This document shows, one piece after another, positions 36,352-47,315 of a DNA stretch of 64,000 nucleotides (positions are counted from its first letter, which is position 1; every line of letters starts with the position of its first letter). Source of the DNA: Stieleria tagensis (GTDB lineage Bacteria > Planctomycetota > Planctomycetia > Pirellulales > Pirellulaceae); contig NZ_JAMYFE010000018.1 in NCBI RefSeq assembly GCF_024129865.1, positions 62,001 through 126,000 on the forward strand, read 5' to 3'. Below the pieces are notes generated by a model. That model was not told where the DNA came from, searched no databases, and saw only the letters and a list, made by a program, of their open reading frames with translations. Position numbers and translations under genes: made by a program.

Positions 36352-36828
36352 TTAGGCGTCGTCTGACGAGGCCGTATCACCACCGGAAGGTTGGCCCGCT
36401 GTTGCGGCCGCGTCCAATTGTCCGGCTTCGAATTCCTTCAGCAGCCGGTCCAATATCCCGTTGACGAACCGCGGACTATTTTTGTCGCCGTAGCGTTTGA
36501 TCAGCACGACCGCTTCATTGACCGCGACGCGTCCGGGCGTCTCGCTGTGCAAGATTTCATAACCGCTCATCCGCATCACATTGCGGTCGGTGACGGCCAT
36601 CCGTCCGAGCGCCCAACCTTTGGCCAAACGTCCCAAATGGCGGTCAATTTCGTCGCGGTGTTTGAGCGTCCCGAACAACAGGCTTTCGGAAAACGCCGTG
36701 AGGGCTTTGCGGCCCTGCAAGCGGGATTTGATGAAACGACGCGCCGAAACCTCATCGCGAGACCCGTTGATATCGGCTTCATAGAGCAGTTGTAGAACGA
36801 TTTCACGAGCGCGACGGCGGGTGGACAT
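36352..36828 (-). CDS. nusB: Transcription antitermination factor NusB
   Basis: A 158-aa all-helical protein whose opening [19 protein letters not shown] and later [19 protein letters not shown] are typical of NusB. With NusE (S10) it binds boxA RNA to promote antitermination of ribosomal RNA transcription. The acidic, Ala/Ser-rich tail after about residue 138 is a species-specific extension. It starts at an ATG at 36828; the upstream gene is not on this strand, so its promoter must lie in 36829-37000. The usual partner ribH is not adjacent, although ribE is in the window at 46689. Confidence 0.92.
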   Translation of the reverse strand: MSTRRRAREIVLQLLYEADINGSRDEVSARRFIKSRLQGRKALTAFSESLLFGTLKHRDEIDRHLGRLAKGWALGRMAVTDRNVMRMSGYEILHSETPGRVAVNEAVVLIKRYGDKNSPRFVNGILDRLLKEFEAGQLDAAATAGQPSGGDTASSDDA

Positions 36829-37073
36829 GCAGGACTCGTTCGCTAGGTCGAGCGAAACGCACGGGAATTTTCGGACGGAGATGGGTTTGTTGCTGCGATT
36901 GTAAGCCCGCCCCGCCGCCGCGCCGACTGACCCAACAAAAATTGCCGTTTACCGCGGTTTGCCGCCCCCTAGCACTGCACAGCGTGTGGTAGCGGTCGCG
37001 CGCGTTACAGGGGGACGGAGGTCATGACCGCACAGCCAATTTCAAGGAAAATTCGCGGATGCCTAAACACAGC
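36829..37073. other. Intergenic region upstream of nusB and tRNA-Ala
   Basis: No gene seen in the spacer from 36829 to the tRNA at 37182. It should hold the nusB promoter on the minus strand, which I could not pin down. The right part holds the tRNA promoter, annotated separately, and a GACCGCTCAGTCGGTC hairpin near 37126-37141 in the tRNA leader. Confidence 0.5.
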
Positions 37074-37101
37074 TTGACGAATCCGCCGACGCACTGATAA
37101 T
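37074..37101 (+). promoter_or_regulatory. Sigma-70-type promoter for tRNA-Ala
   Basis: TTGACG at 37074-37079 and GATAAT at 37096-37101, separated by 16 bases, match the housekeeping consensus at 5 of 6 positions each. The predicted transcript starts about 75 bases before the tRNA and includes a short hairpin. Position and orientation fit; activity is inferred. Confidence 0.6.
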
Positions 37102-37181
37102 ACCGCCCCTGTGACAGCAACATCGACCGCTCAGTCGGTCGCCGCGTCACAGATCCCCTGGCGTGACAGCCAGACAAAAAT

Positions 37182-37254
37182 GGGGGTATAGCTCAGTTGG
37201 GAGAGCGACGCGCTGGCAGCGCGTAGGTCGTCGGTTCAAGTCCGTCTACCTCCA
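37182..37254 (+). tRNA. tRNA-Ala (anticodon GGC)
   Basis: A 73-nt cloverleaf: acceptor GGGGGTA pairs with TACCTCC (one G-T pair), the D stem is GCTC/GAGC, the anticodon stem is ACGCG/CGCGT around loop CTGGCAG, which gives anticodon GGC, and the T arm is GTCGG-TTCAAGT-CCGTC with one mismatch. The discriminator base is A. The CCA end is not encoded. GGC reads the GCC/GCT alanine codons. A promoter lies upstream and a terminator directly downstream, so it is a single-gene unit. Confidence 0.93.
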
Positions 37255-37264
37255 CTAAAAAGCG

Positions 37265-37301
37265 AAAAGCCGTTGATCGAAACGATTGGCGGCTTTTTTT
37301 G
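37265..37301 (+). terminator. Rho-independent terminator after tRNA-Ala
   Basis: AAAAGCCG at 37265-37272 pairs with CGGCTTTT starting at 37290, over a 17-base loop, and runs into seven Ts. It lies 11 bases after the tRNA. The remaining spacer to 37563 holds no supported gene; a 73-codon minus-strand frame there overlaps this terminator and is rejected. Confidence 0.82.
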
Positions 37302-37563
37302 TAGACGTTTCGGCGCCAAAGACAAATTTGCAAAGGCTCATTTCACCTGCGGAATTCGTCAGCGCCGGTTGCGCATTCTCCGGCTGCTCGCACATCTCAA
37401 TCCAATCCGATTCATTTCCCGACGCAGGAACCGTCGTTTTTAAGCATTGTTTCGGACGTGCTTGACGTTGGTTCATCAGCGGCTTTGACGTCGCATGATT
37501 AGCGTTCGACGATGATTTTCGTCTTTGCTATGTTCCGCCCCTCACTTCGCAGCAGGCTGAACG

Positions 37564-39201
37564 TCACTTTCGCTTGCGTCCTTTCAGCGATTCCGCTTGC
37601 GAACGCCAGATCAATTCTGTTTCGTTGCGGTTGCCAGTTCGACGGAGATACGATTCCTCGGGGTCATCGAGACGCCGATACTGAGGATCGCCGTGGGCGG
37701 CTGTAAAATGTTTCTCGCGCACGGTCGCGTACCAGGTCTCCCATTGTCGTTGAAGTCGCGACGCAATTCGCGGGTATTGCTTGCTGACATCATTGAGTTC
37801 CGTGCGATCTGTCGTCAGGTTAAATAATTGCCAGGCTTGGTCCCAATCGGTGGTCAATTTCCAGCCCTCGCTGACGATCGCCCGATTGTGAAAAAGATGA
37901 AAATAAAGCGCCTGGTGTGATTGGCGTTTCTGATCGGTCAACAGTGGCCGAAGACTGATTCCGGGCAGCGGTCCGAGCGATTGTTCCGTTTTAAAGTTGG
38001 GTTGCGAAATATTGTCGCCCTTGCCAACGTCCATGCAGGTCGCCATCAAGTCAATGATGTGGCACGGCTGATCGGTGATGCTGTTCGGTTGCCTTACGAC
38101 CGCCGGCCATGAGGCGATGCAGGAAGTTAAGACACCGCCGTTTCCCATTTCAACCTTATGGCTGTGGAACGGAGTGTTGCTTGCGTTCGCCCAACCGAGT
38201 CCCACCCAATAACCGTCTTTGCCGGCTCCCGAGGGACCGAGCAGGGCGGCGGGCGTCTGCGGGACGTTTGTGACGTCTTCGGCACTGCCTCCGTTGTCGC
38301 TAAGAAAAATGACCAGCGTGTTGTCTTCAGCACCCATTTGACGAACTTTGCCTAAGACTCGTCCAATGGCTTGATCCATTCGGTCAACCATTGCCGCATA
38401 GATCGCCATACGAGTCGCTTCGTATTCCTGCTCGTCATCACGCAGTGAATCCCATGCGGGCACGCTGGACTGTCTTGGCGACAACTTCCATTGCGGGCGT
38501 GTGATTCCCAGTTCAAGCTGCTTCTGATAGCGCCGCTTGCGGATTTCGTCCCATCCGACTCGATAGGCGTGCCGGTATTTCGCAATGTCTTGCGGCAAAG
38601 CGTGCAGCGGGGAATGCGGTGCGTTGAAGGCGAGATAAAGAAAGAACGGTGTGTCCGTATTCTGAGTCTGATGTTCGTCCAGGAACTGAATCGCGAAGTC
38701 CGCATTCGCATCAGTCATGTAGAAAGGCTCTTCGGGGTTCTCCTTGTACGGTTTTTTATCAAGTCGTTGCGTTGGCGTGCACCGGAAGTAGTGGCTGCCT
38801 CCGCCCAAATGACCGAAATAACGGTCAAACCCGCGATCGACCGGATTCCCGTCCAAATGCCACTTGCCCACCGCGAACGTCGCGTAACCAGCGGACTTCA
38901 TCAATTCACCCATCGTCTGCCCACGTTTGACGCCAAATCCTGCGTTCTGCCAATAGTGACCACTCATCAGACAGGCCCGTGTCGGTTCACACTTGGCGGC
39001 GTTGTAGAACTGAGTGAATCGCAGGCCCTGAGTCGCCAAGGCGTCCAGATTCGGCGTTGCAATTTCACTGCCGTAACAACCCAGATCGGAATAGCCCATG
39101 TCGTCCGCCAGAATGATGACAACATTGGGACGCTCGGACGCCTCGGCCAGCGACGTGATCGCGACGACAAAAAGCAGAACGAATTGAAAGAGTGTTTTCA
39201 T
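37564..39201 (-). CDS. Secreted type I sulfatase (arylsulfatase-like, copy A)
   Basis: A 545-aa exported sulfatase with a signal peptide (cleaved near residue 22). VIILADDMGYSDLGC supplies metal ligands D33 and D34. The formylglycine motif reads CEPTR (C71-R75) followed by ACLMSG, a conservative variant of CxPSR. GKWHL and the later SDNGG supply further active-site residues. It needs a formylglycine-generating enzyme, which is not in this window. Sulfatases of this type remove sulfate esters from marine polysaccharides. It lies 92 bases downstream of sulfatase B on the same strand, so the two are probably cotranscribed. The start at 39201 gives the signal peptide. Confidence 0.92.
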   Translation of the reverse strand: MKTLFQFVLLFVVAITSLAEASERPNVVIILADDMGYSDLGCYGSEIATPNLDALATQGLRFTQFYNAAKCEPTRACLMSGHYWQNAGFGVKRGQTMGELMKSAGYATFAVGKWHLDGNPVDRGFDRYFGHLGGGSHYFRCTPTQRLDKKPYKENPEEPFYMTDANADFAIQFLDEHQTQNTDTPFFLYLAFNAPHSPLHALPQDIAKYRHAYRVGWDEIRKRRYQKQLELGITRPQWKLSPRQSSVPAWDSLRDDEQEYEATRMAIYAAMVDRMDQAIGRVLGKVRQMGAEDNTLVIFLSDNGGSAEDVTNVPQTPAALLGPSGAGKDGYWVGLGWANASNTPFHSHKVEMGNGGVLTSCIASWPAVVRQPNSITDQPCHIIDLMATCMDVGKGDNISQPNFKTEQSLGPLPGISLRPLLTDQKRQSHQALYFHLFHNRAIVSEGWKLTTDWDQAWQLFNLTTDRTELNDVSKQYPRIASRLQRQWETWYATVREKHFTAAHGDPQYRRLDDPEESYLRRTGNRNETELIWRSQAESLKGRKRK

Positions 39202-39293
39202 GCTTATTCAAAAGAGGATCGGCGCAGGTTGACTGGCATGCCTCTTTGCAGCCATACCAGCTAGAAACGCAAGCGAGTGATGTGACGTGATCG

Positions 39294-41270
39294 CTAGCGT
39301 CCGGTTCCCTGGACTTTCCAACGATAAACCTCTCGCCCGTCGCCGGTCGTGAGTCGAATGTTGGACAGCGTGATCTGACCTTTTGCGGTGGCGGGATCGA
39401 TGCGGACAGCGAGTACGGGGTGTTCGGCTGACCAAGCAATGCTGTACTCATGCGAAATGCCATCGTGCTGGACATCGAATGGCTTGCTACGATCACGGAA
39501 GAATGTCGGCGTAACACCTTGCTCCTGCCAGAACACTTGCCCTGCCCCCGCTGCGTTAGAACTCATCGTGAATGTCAGCACCAGTGACCGATCGGTCACG
39601 GCAACGGGTAGCTTGTAGCTTAGATGCGGATCGCCACCGTCACTCGCGACACGCAGCAAACCGTCTTTCAGCGAGAGTTGGCAGGTCCCACCGGCTTGCC
39701 ACCCGGCGACAGTTTTTTGTCGAGAACGAGCAGGGCTCTTTGAGTTCTTTCCGGTACCTTTCAACGAAGCTTTGCCGATCAATTCGGGACGAAACTTCGA
39801 TGGATCAAACTTGGGATTGGGCAGCGGAACGATCGCGTTGGTGTCGGTCAAAAATTGTTCGATCAACTCGTCCAGCTCACGTACTCGATCAGGCTGACGA
39901 TCAGCGAGGTTATCGACTTCACCAATGTCGTTCGTCAGATTGAACAATTTGTAATCGTGCCGGCCTTTGTCGCCGCCATAGAAGATACGGATTAGTTTCC
40001 AGTCGCCTGCGTGGACACTGACCGATGGGGGCAGCCAATCGGGGACGCCCGGCGCATGTGGAAAGTAGGTGAAGATCGCTTCACGATCGAGTGTCTGGCC
40101 CTCGAGAGCGGGCACGATGCTGATGCCGTCGAAATTCTGTCCCGGCTGGGCATCGATCTTTAAAAGTTCTAACAGCGTGGGGTAGAAATCACTGCTTTGA
40201 ATGACTTCGTCGCTGCGTGATCCGGGTTTGATGTGATCCGGATAGACAACGATTGCCGGCCCGCGCACCCCACCTTCGTACATTGTGGCCTTGCCGCCGC
40301 GTAGTGGAGTATTGCTCGTTGGCGACGTTCCATCGATTTCGTTGTACATATTGCCGCCGTTGTCCGAGGCAAAAACGATGATCGTGTTCTCTGCGACACC
40401 CATCCGATCGAGCGTATCCAGCAGCGTCCCGACCGCGTCATCCATGCTCTCGACCATCGCGGCATATGTGGGGCTGCGCTGTGTGTTGTCAGGGTCCACC
40501 TGCTGTCGATACTTGTCGATCAGAGAGCGTTTGGCATCAAACGGTGCGTGGACGCTGAACATCCAATAGTTCAGAAAGAATGGTTTGTCGGTGTGTTGTT
40601 CGATGAACGCGACGGCTTCTTTCGCCATGCGGTCTTCGATGTGTTCGTTGGGGATATCAGGGTCATGATCAAAATCTTTGAACTTCCAGGGCGCGACGTA
40701 GCTTCCAGCCGGTCCTGGACCGGGGTGGTGTGGAACGTCGACATCGAACCCCTGTTCCAGCGGCGAATAGGGTTCGGCCCCTAGATGCCACTTGCCAAAG
40801 TGCCCCGTTGCGTAGCCGTTGTCATGGAACATTTCGGCCAACGTGTAATAGTCGGTATTCAAACGCGACACCGAACTTGGGATCGTGCATTTCTGATTTG
40901 GGGGGCCAGTATCGGTGGCGGTTGCCGCCAGAGTGACTTTGGGCAGGTGACAGTTTGGCGAAGTGATTCCATGGCGCGCGGGACTGAGTCCGGTTAGCAC
41001 GCTGGCCCGGGTCGGCGAGCACAAGGGACTGGACGAGTAGGCTCGTGTGAAGGTCATGCCACGTTTGGCCAGACGTTCGATGTTCGGCGTCTTGTAAAAC
41101 GATGTCGTGCCGAACAGCGTCGTGTCGCTCCACCCCAGATCATCAGCGAGGATTAAAACGACATTGGGTTTTGATTCAGCATGCACCGGAGCTGGTAGAA
41201 TACCGACAACGATCATGCAGATCAGAATCGCAAGGCGTAACGACGGGGGAAGCATTGAGCGGTGTGTCAT
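39294..41270 (-). CDS. Secreted type I sulfatase with extra C-terminal domain (copy B)
   Basis: A 658-aa sulfatase. The signal peptide spans about residues 6-31. LADDLGWSD gives D43 and D44, CSPTR (C84-R88) is the classical formylglycine site, and GKWHLG and ASDNGG follow. A spacer rich in Lys and Ser (about 505-530) leads to a beta-rich C-terminal domain of about 120 residues not needed for catalysis, perhaps for binding. The ATG at 41270 (or 41255) is chosen because the signal begins there; a longer frame to 41465 would bury it and is rejected. It diverges from the ECF sigma gene at 41514, with a 16-bp inverted repeat between them. Confidence 0.9.
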   Translation of the reverse strand: MTHRSMLPPSLRLAILICMIVVGILPAPVHAESKPNVVLILADDLGWSDTTLFGTTSFYKTPNIERLAKRGMTFTRAYSSSPLCSPTRASVLTGLSPARHGITSPNCHLPKVTLAATATDTGPPNQKCTIPSSVSRLNTDYYTLAEMFHDNGYATGHFGKWHLGAEPYSPLEQGFDVDVPHHPGPGPAGSYVAPWKFKDFDHDPDIPNEHIEDRMAKEAVAFIEQHTDKPFFLNYWMFSVHAPFDAKRSLIDKYRQQVDPDNTQRSPTYAAMVESMDDAVGTLLDTLDRMGVAENTIIVFASDNGGNMYNEIDGTSPTSNTPLRGGKATMYEGGVRGPAIVVYPDHIKPGSRSDEVIQSSDFYPTLLELLKIDAQPGQNFDGISIVPALEGQTLDREAIFTYFPHAPGVPDWLPPSVSVHAGDWKLIRIFYGGDKGRHDYKLFNLTNDIGEVDNLADRQPDRVRELDELIEQFLTDTNAIVPLPNPKFDPSKFRPELIGKASLKGTGKNSKSPARSRQKTVAGWQAGGTCQLSLKDGLLRVASDGGDPHLSYKLPVAVTDRSLVLTFTMSSNAAGAGQVFWQEQGVTPTFFRDRSKPFDVQHDGISHEYSIAWSAEHPVLAVRIDPATAKGQITLSNIRLTTGDGREVYRWKVQGTGR

Positions 41271-41378
41271 TTCAGAATGGGTGTTCACGAAGTTTCCGGT
41301 CTTTTTTAAAGCGGAAACAATCCAACACGGATGTCGAAAACGCCGCTTTTCCAACTCAATATGCCGACCAAAGAGCGA

Positions 41379-41447
41379 TCTCACAGCGAAACCATAAGAA
41401 ATGAAGAGTTTGGCGAAATTTAGAAAATCGGTGGTTTCGTTGTGAGA
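41379..41447. promoter_or_regulatory. 16-bp inverted repeat between divergent sulfatase and sigma-factor genes
   Basis: TCTCACAGCGAAACCA (41379-41394) and TGGTTTCGTTGTGAGA (41432-41447) are reverse complements at 15 of 16 positions around a 37-base spacer. The element sits roughly midway in the 243-base divergent spacer between sulfatase B and the ECF sigma factor. It could be a paired operator, two oppositely facing promoter motifs recognised by the ECF sigma factor, or a cruciform. The match is seen; the role is inferred. Confidence 0.7.
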
Positions 41448-41513
41448 ATCAATGGGTGCCGGCATTTTAGTTGAGGTCCCATCGTCAACAGGACTTTCGA
41501 CAGCAGAGCATCG

Positions 41514-42071
41514 TTGTCTGATTCAATCGAAACACAGCAGGCATTACAGAAAGTTCGATCGGGTGACCGTGAAGCTTTCCGTTTACTGGTGCGCGAACAT
41601 AGCCTGATGATTCGCAGCTACCTTGGCAGCCAGCTGCATCGCGTTGACGAGATGGACGATCTGGCTCAGGAAGTCTTTCTCAAGGCGTTTCGCAATTTGG
41701 AACAATACGAATCCGGCAGCAACTTTCGGGCGTGGCTTCGTGGCATCGCCCGCAATGAACTTCGGATGCACTTTCGAGCCGCCGTCCGTCGCCACAGCAA
41801 CGAAGCGAACTTTCGCGAAGCGGTTTCGAGGGTGATCCAGCAGGATCTCGAACACCATGCACAACAGCAAACCGACGCGGCAATCGAATCGCTGTTGCGT
41901 TGTGTGAGTCGTTTGCCGGAACGCATGCGGCGCGTCGTTCGAGCCGGATTGGACGGGCAAAAGGCGAAGTCCGTCGCAGCTGAAATGTCCAGTTCAGTGG
42001 GAGCAGTTTATAACCTGCACTATCGAGCCAATGAGCTATTGCGTCAGTGCGTGCAGAAGGAGATAAGCTGA
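41514..42071 (+). CDS. ECF-type sigma factor of the sulfatase locus
   Basis: A 185-aa sigma factor. Region 2 at about residues 15-85 ([18 protein letters not shown], then [14 protein letters not shown]) and region 4 at about 130-175 ([19 protein letters not shown]) are clear. It starts at TTG (41514), since no in-frame ATG lies before region 2. Its stop overlaps the next ATG by one base (TGATG), so sigma and FecR-LamG are coupled. In planctomycetes such pairs often sit beside sulfatase genes. It probably controls the divergent sulfatases and itself, perhaps through the inverted repeat upstream. Confidence 0.88.
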   Translation: MSDSIETQQALQKVRSGDREAFRLLVREHSLMIRSYLGSQLHRVDEMDDLAQEVFLKAFRNLEQYESGSNFRAWLRGIARNELRMHFRAAVRRHSNEANFREAVSRVIQQDLEHHAQQQTDAAIESLLRCVSRLPERMRRVVRAGLDGQKAKSVAAEMSSSVGAVYNLHYRANELLRQCVQKEIS

Positions 42072-43867
42072 TGGACGCGGACCTGCAGAAACTGTTGAGC
42101 GCGTGGCTGACGGGAGACGTCGACGACACCGCATTGGCCCCACCGTTAGAAAGACTTCGCACGGATGAAACCTTTCGTCGTGCGTTTGTCGCTGAAATCA
42201 GTCTGTTGGGACAGCTGAAAGCCGTGCAGTCCAGCGAGCCTCGATGGCTTGAACTGGAGGACTTGATCGGTGCGCCGATAGGCAGTCTCGCGAATGAATC
42301 CGATTTTGAATCGCGCGTGATGGACGGGATTGCCAACGAGCCACGTGTGCGAACATCGATGTCCGGAAACATGTTTCAACCAATCGTTCTGGCTGCCGGG
42401 GCGGTCGCAGCACTTCTGTTGGTGACGGTTTTCTATTGGCAAAACCAGCACAGCGTGCCCGCGGAACCTGTGCCGAACCAAATTGCAACTCGTGTGGACA
42501 CAACGCGTAATACCGAGTCAGTGCTGTCGGAGGATTCTGTTGGAGCGGTAGCCGTGCTCAGTCAATCGGTCGATGCAAAGTGGCATGGATCAACGCGACC
42601 GGTCATCGGCGACCCGCTCGCAGTAGGCGATTTGCGCCTTTTGGCAGGCACCGTTCAGATTGAATTTCTCTCGGGAGTCAGGCTGCTGCTACGCGGGCCG
42701 GCCGAAGTTGAGTTGCGTGCGGCCGACGAAATGGTGCTGCGAGAAGGATCGGCAAGTTGCTTTGTGACTGAAATGGGGCGTGGATTTCGAATCATTACCA
42801 AAGACATGGATGTGATCGACGTGGGGACGGCATTTAGCATTGACGTTGGAAGTGACCGACCGCCTGAAGTGCACGTTTTAGAAGGTTCGGTTGAGATCGT
42901 CGCCCCGCAGACAGACATGCTGGCCTTGAACGAGCATCAGGCAATACGGATGACTGCCGTCGGTCCAGAGCGGGTTGCTTATTCGCCAAACCGTTTTCCG
43001 CAGCCCGCTGACCTAAGGAGACAACAGCTTGAAAGTGGAAAACGCCGGTACGAACGGTGGCAGCAACAGGCTCGTGATTTGACGGATGACCCCGCGGTGC
43101 TACTGCACTACACCTTTGAAGATTCTGATCCGGGCTCTCTGGAAGTCCGCAACATTGCCACTGACGGCGACGATGTGACTGACGGCGTCATCATCGGTTG
43201 CGACTGGACGGCTGGACGATGGGCGTCGAAGCGAGCGATCCTTTATCGCAACGCCGGTGATCGGGTCCTGTTTCAGGTCCCAGGTGCCTATCAAGCACTG
43301 ACCCTGCTTGTTTGGGCGCGCGTCGACGCTTTGACGCAACAAACCACGTCTCTGCTGATGACCGAATCTCCACTTCGTCGTGCCCGCTTTGCTCCAGCGG
43401 GAAATCGGATGATTGAGCAGGCATTGAGACGACGGTCGACATCGAATGTCCAAACGGTTCGTTGGGAATTAACGCAACAGCAGACCAACAGCGCCTTCAA
43501 CGTCGGCTACGGCAGCAACGTCCCCAAAAACTGGACGTACCACACATCCGTCGCCCCTAATTCAGCCATCCACCCCAACAACTGGGGGCAATGGTCATGT
43601 TTTGCTGTGACGGCAAACGTGAAAACAGGGGATATCGTTCACTATGTCAATGGCGTTCGAACTGGAACCGGCAATCTGACGAACACGTCAGCGCTGTTGC
43701 TGGACTTTATGGAACTCGGCAACTTCGGAGCCTCTGCAGACGAAATCCGACGCAGTTCCGGACGCTCGCAGCGGCGTTTCTATGGCGCGATCGACGAAGT
43801 CCTGATCGCCAACCGTGTGTTCGACGATTCTGAAATCGAATCGATCTGGATGTCGGGCAAGCCGTAG
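42071..43867 (+). CDS. Membrane anti-sigma-like protein: FecR domain plus LamG/concanavalin-like domain
   Basis: A 598-aa protein with a short cytoplasmic N-terminus (about 1-95) able to bind the sigma factor, one membrane helix (about 102-120, VLAAGAVAALLLVTVFYW), a FecR-type beta domain (about 175-290, GVRLLLRGPAEVELRA and VIDVGTAFSIDV) and a LamG-like sugar-binding domain (about 340-595, ALTLLVWARVD). This build suggests that the outer domains sense a ligand, such as a sulfated glycan, and release the sigma factor. It is coupled to the sigma gene by a one-base stop/start overlap at 42071, and an earlier start would lie in that gene. The role is inferred from architecture. Confidence 0.84.
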   Translation: MDADLQKLLSAWLTGDVDDTALAPPLERLRTDETFRRAFVAEISLLGQLKAVQSSEPRWLELEDLIGAPIGSLANESDFESRVMDGIANEPRVRTSMSGNMFQPIVLAAGAVAALLLVTVFYWQNQHSVPAEPVPNQIATRVDTTRNTESVLSEDSVGAVAVLSQSVDAKWHGSTRPVIGDPLAVGDLRLLAGTVQIEFLSGVRLLLRGPAEVELRAADEMVLREGSASCFVTEMGRGFRIITKDMDVIDVGTAFSIDVGSDRPPEVHVLEGSVEIVAPQTDMLALNEHQAIRMTAVGPERVAYSPNRFPQPADLRRQQLESGKRRYERWQQQARDLTDDPAVLLHYTFEDSDPGSLEVRNIATDGDDVTDGVIIGCDWTAGRWASKRAILYRNAGDRVLFQVPGAYQALTLLVWARVDALTQQTTSLLMTESPLRRARFAPAGNRMIEQALRRRSTSNVQTVRWELTQQQTNSAFNVGYGSNVPKNWTYHTSVAPNSAIHPNNWGQWSCFAVTANVKTGDIVHYVNGVRTGTGNLTNTSALLLDFMELGNFGASADEIRRSSGRSQRRFYGAIDEVLIANRVFDDSEIESIWMSGKP

Positions 43868-44047
43868 CGGGACAGTGGCAGTTCGTTCGCCGGCGCCGCG
43901 TTCTGGATGAGATTGCTCACCTGCCCTCCGAAGAACCTGAATTGCCTGGCATGGAAGCCTTGCTAGCCGAGTCCTATAATCCCCTGCCGAAGCGCACAAT
44001 GCACCAGCCCTAGCGGGCACAAATCATCTTCAAGGAGTTCTCATCCG

Positions 44048-45115
44048 GTGAGCAACGAGATCGAAAAAACAATCATCATCGGCAGTGGACCTGCCGGCTG
44101 GTCAGCCGCCATCTATGCTGCCCGTGCCAATTTGAACCCCGTCGTTTACGAGGGCACGGTGAAACCCGAGATGATTCCACTGGGGCAACTCGCATTCACC
44201 ACTGAAGTCGAGAATTACGCAGGTTTTCCAGCGGGAAACGTTCGCGCGTTCGTCGAATCCGCGGTGGATAAAGACCGTCATTGGAATCTACCGCCGGCAC
44301 CGCAAGGCCATGAAAAAGACGGCCAGCCCCACTATGCGGTGCAAGGGGTGGAGTTGATGGAGTTGATGAAACAACAAGCGTTGAACTTTGGGACCCGTGT
44401 GATCGGTGAAGATATCGTTAGCGTTGATTTTGGATCGGATGTGCACAAGCTGACCACCAGTGGCGGCGACACGGTGCAAGCCAAAACGGTGATCATCGCA
44501 ACCGGTGCACGAGCCAACTATTTGGGGCTGCCCAGCGAAGAAGATTACAAGAATAAAGGTGTCAGCGCTTGTGCGGTCTGTGACGGGGCGCTACCGATTT
44601 ACCGTGGCAAACCATTGGCCGTCGTCGGCGGGGGTGATTCCGCGGTGGAAGAAGCCACCTATTTGGCCAATCTGAAAGGCGCCGCAACGATCAGCCTGTT
44701 GATCCGACGTGACGAAATGCGTGCCAGTAAAGTGATGCAGGATCGCGCACTGAACCATCCGAACATCGAAGTGTTATGGAACACCGTGGTGGATGAAGTT
44801 CAGGGTGACGGAAAACTGGTCAACAACTTGCGGGTCAAAAGCACACTGGATGATTCGGTTCGTGATTTGCCAGTTGGCGGAATGTTTGTGGCGATCGGCC
44901 ACACCCCGAACACCAGCTTCCTAGACGGCGCGGTGGAGATGAATGAATCCGGCTACATCCGCTGGACGAAAGCGTTCCGCACCCACACGTCGGTGACCGG
45001 AGTGTTTGCCGCCGGTGACGTCGCCGACGACTATTACCGCCAGGCGATCACGTCGGCCGGAACCGGTTGCATGGCCGCGCTGGACGCCGAGCGTTACTTG
45101 GCTGAATTGGAATAG
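44048..45115 (+). CDS. trxB: Thioredoxin-disulfide reductase
   Basis: A 355-aa flavoprotein. GSGPAG near residues 12-17 binds FAD, CAVC (175-178) is the redox-active disulfide, [10 protein letters not shown] binds NADPH, and [21 protein letters not shown] closes the FAD site. It is longer than typical TrxB because of an insert near 78-103. It starts at a GTG at 44048 with an AAGGAG site 12 bases upstream. Electrons pass from NADPH to thioredoxin. It precedes the bidirectional terminator at 45141 and converges on eno. A TATAAT at 43975-43980 could be its -10 box, though no convincing -35 box accompanies it. Confidence 0.93.
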   Translation: MSNEIEKTIIIGSGPAGWSAAIYAARANLNPVVYEGTVKPEMIPLGQLAFTTEVENYAGFPAGNVRAFVESAVDKDRHWNLPPAPQGHEKDGQPHYAVQGVELMELMKQQALNFGTRVIGEDIVSVDFGSDVHKLTTSGGDTVQAKTVIIATGARANYLGLPSEEDYKNKGVSACAVCDGALPIYRGKPLAVVGGGDSAVEEATYLANLKGAATISLLIRRDEMRASKVMQDRALNHPNIEVLWNTVVDEVQGDGKLVNNLRVKSTLDDSVRDLPVGGMFVAIGHTPNTSFLDGAVEMNESGYIRWTKAFRTHTSVTGVFAAGDVADDYYRQAITSAGTGCMAALDAERYLAELE

Positions 45116-45140
45116 CATCGAATTACGTGCAGAAAACAAA

Positions 45141-45171
45141 AAACGCGACCGGGCATTCCCCGGTCGCGTTT
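45141..45171. terminator. Bidirectional terminator between trxB and eno
   Basis: AAACGCGACCGG (45141-45152) pairs perfectly with CCGGTCGCGTTT (45160-45171) across a 7-base loop. It is flanked by A-rich sequence on the left and T-rich on the right, so it can serve both converging genes. Confidence 0.8.
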
Positions 45172-45223
45172 CGTTTTGGTCCGCAGCGGATTCTATTCCG
45201 CTGTTGGCGTCTAAAAAGTCAGC

Positions 45224-46639
<1,416 letters not shown>

Positions 46640-46688
46640 CTACCCGCCCAGTATTTTTGACGCCTTTTACGCCGTTCCACACTCTGCA

Positions 46689-47303
46689 ATGTTCACTGGC
46701 CTGGTCGAATCGATGGGCGAAATCGTTGAAATAGTCGACGATCCACCGGGAAAACGCATCCGCGTCCGATCTGAATTGGTCGCCACCGATGCATCCTTGG
46801 GCGACAGCATCTGTATCAATGGGTGCTGTCTAACCGTCGTCGCCATCGACGGTGAAACACTTGATTTCGAAGCCGGCCAAGAAACGCTTTCGCGGACCAA
46901 TTTGGGCCAACTTGTCACCGGCAACCAAGTCAATTTGGAACGGTCGCTGGCGGTCGGCAGCCGGATGGGCGGCCACTATGTCAGCGGACATGTGGACACG
47001 CTTGGCCGCCTGGTCGAAAGATCCGAAGACCCGCCGTGGGCCAATCTGCGATTTTCACTACCGCCACAATACGCGTCGCAGGTCGCCGCCAAAGGCAGCA
47101 TCGCCATCGATGGAATCAGTTTGACTGTCGTGGACGTTGATCAGGATTCATTTTCCGTCGCGTTAATCCCGCACACACTATCGGTGACGACGTTGGGGCA
47201 GCGAAAAATCGGCGACGCGGTGAATCTGGAAACCGATCTATTGGCCAAATATGTGCAGCGCTCACTCGGATTGCTGCACGACCAACCGCAACCATCTACC
47301 TGA
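46689..47303 (+). CDS. ribE: Riboflavin synthase, alpha subunit
   Basis: A 204-aa protein with the typical MFTGLVE start and two similar lumazine-binding halves (DSICINGCCLTVV near residue 40, then GSIAIDGISLTVV near 137) and MGGHYVSGHVD. It makes riboflavin from two 6,7-dimethyl-8-ribityllumazine molecules. The ATG at 46689 is the family start; longer frames back to 46383 overlap eno antisense and are rejected. No FMN riboswitch is recognisable in the spacer. It is followed 12 bases later by rsmA, probably one transcript. Confidence 0.94.
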   Translation: MFTGLVESMGEIVEIVDDPPGKRIRVRSELVATDASLGDSICINGCCLTVVAIDGETLDFEAGQETLSRTNLGQLVTGNQVNLERSLAVGSRMGGHYVSGHVDTLGRLVERSEDPPWANLRFSLPPQYASQVAAKGSIAIDGISLTVVDVDQDSFSVALIPHTLSVTTLGQRKIGDAVNLETDLLAKYVQRSLGLLHDQPQPST

Positions 47304-47315
47304 TACAGCTCACTC

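Noticed and set aside
37255-37476. A 73-codon minus-strand frame downstream of tRNA-Ala
   Set aside because: It runs through the tRNA terminator hairpin and has no recognisable motif or ribosome site.
38491-39264. A 257-codon frame opposite sulfatase A
   Set aside because: It overlaps the sulfatase catalytic region, carries no motif and is best explained by codon bias.
41271-41465. N-terminal extension of sulfatase B
   Set aside because: It would place 65 residues before a normal signal peptide and crosses the inverted repeat at 41379-41447.
43975-43980. Promoter for trxB based on TATAAT
   Set aside because: No -35 box at a usual spacing; noted only as a possible -10 element.
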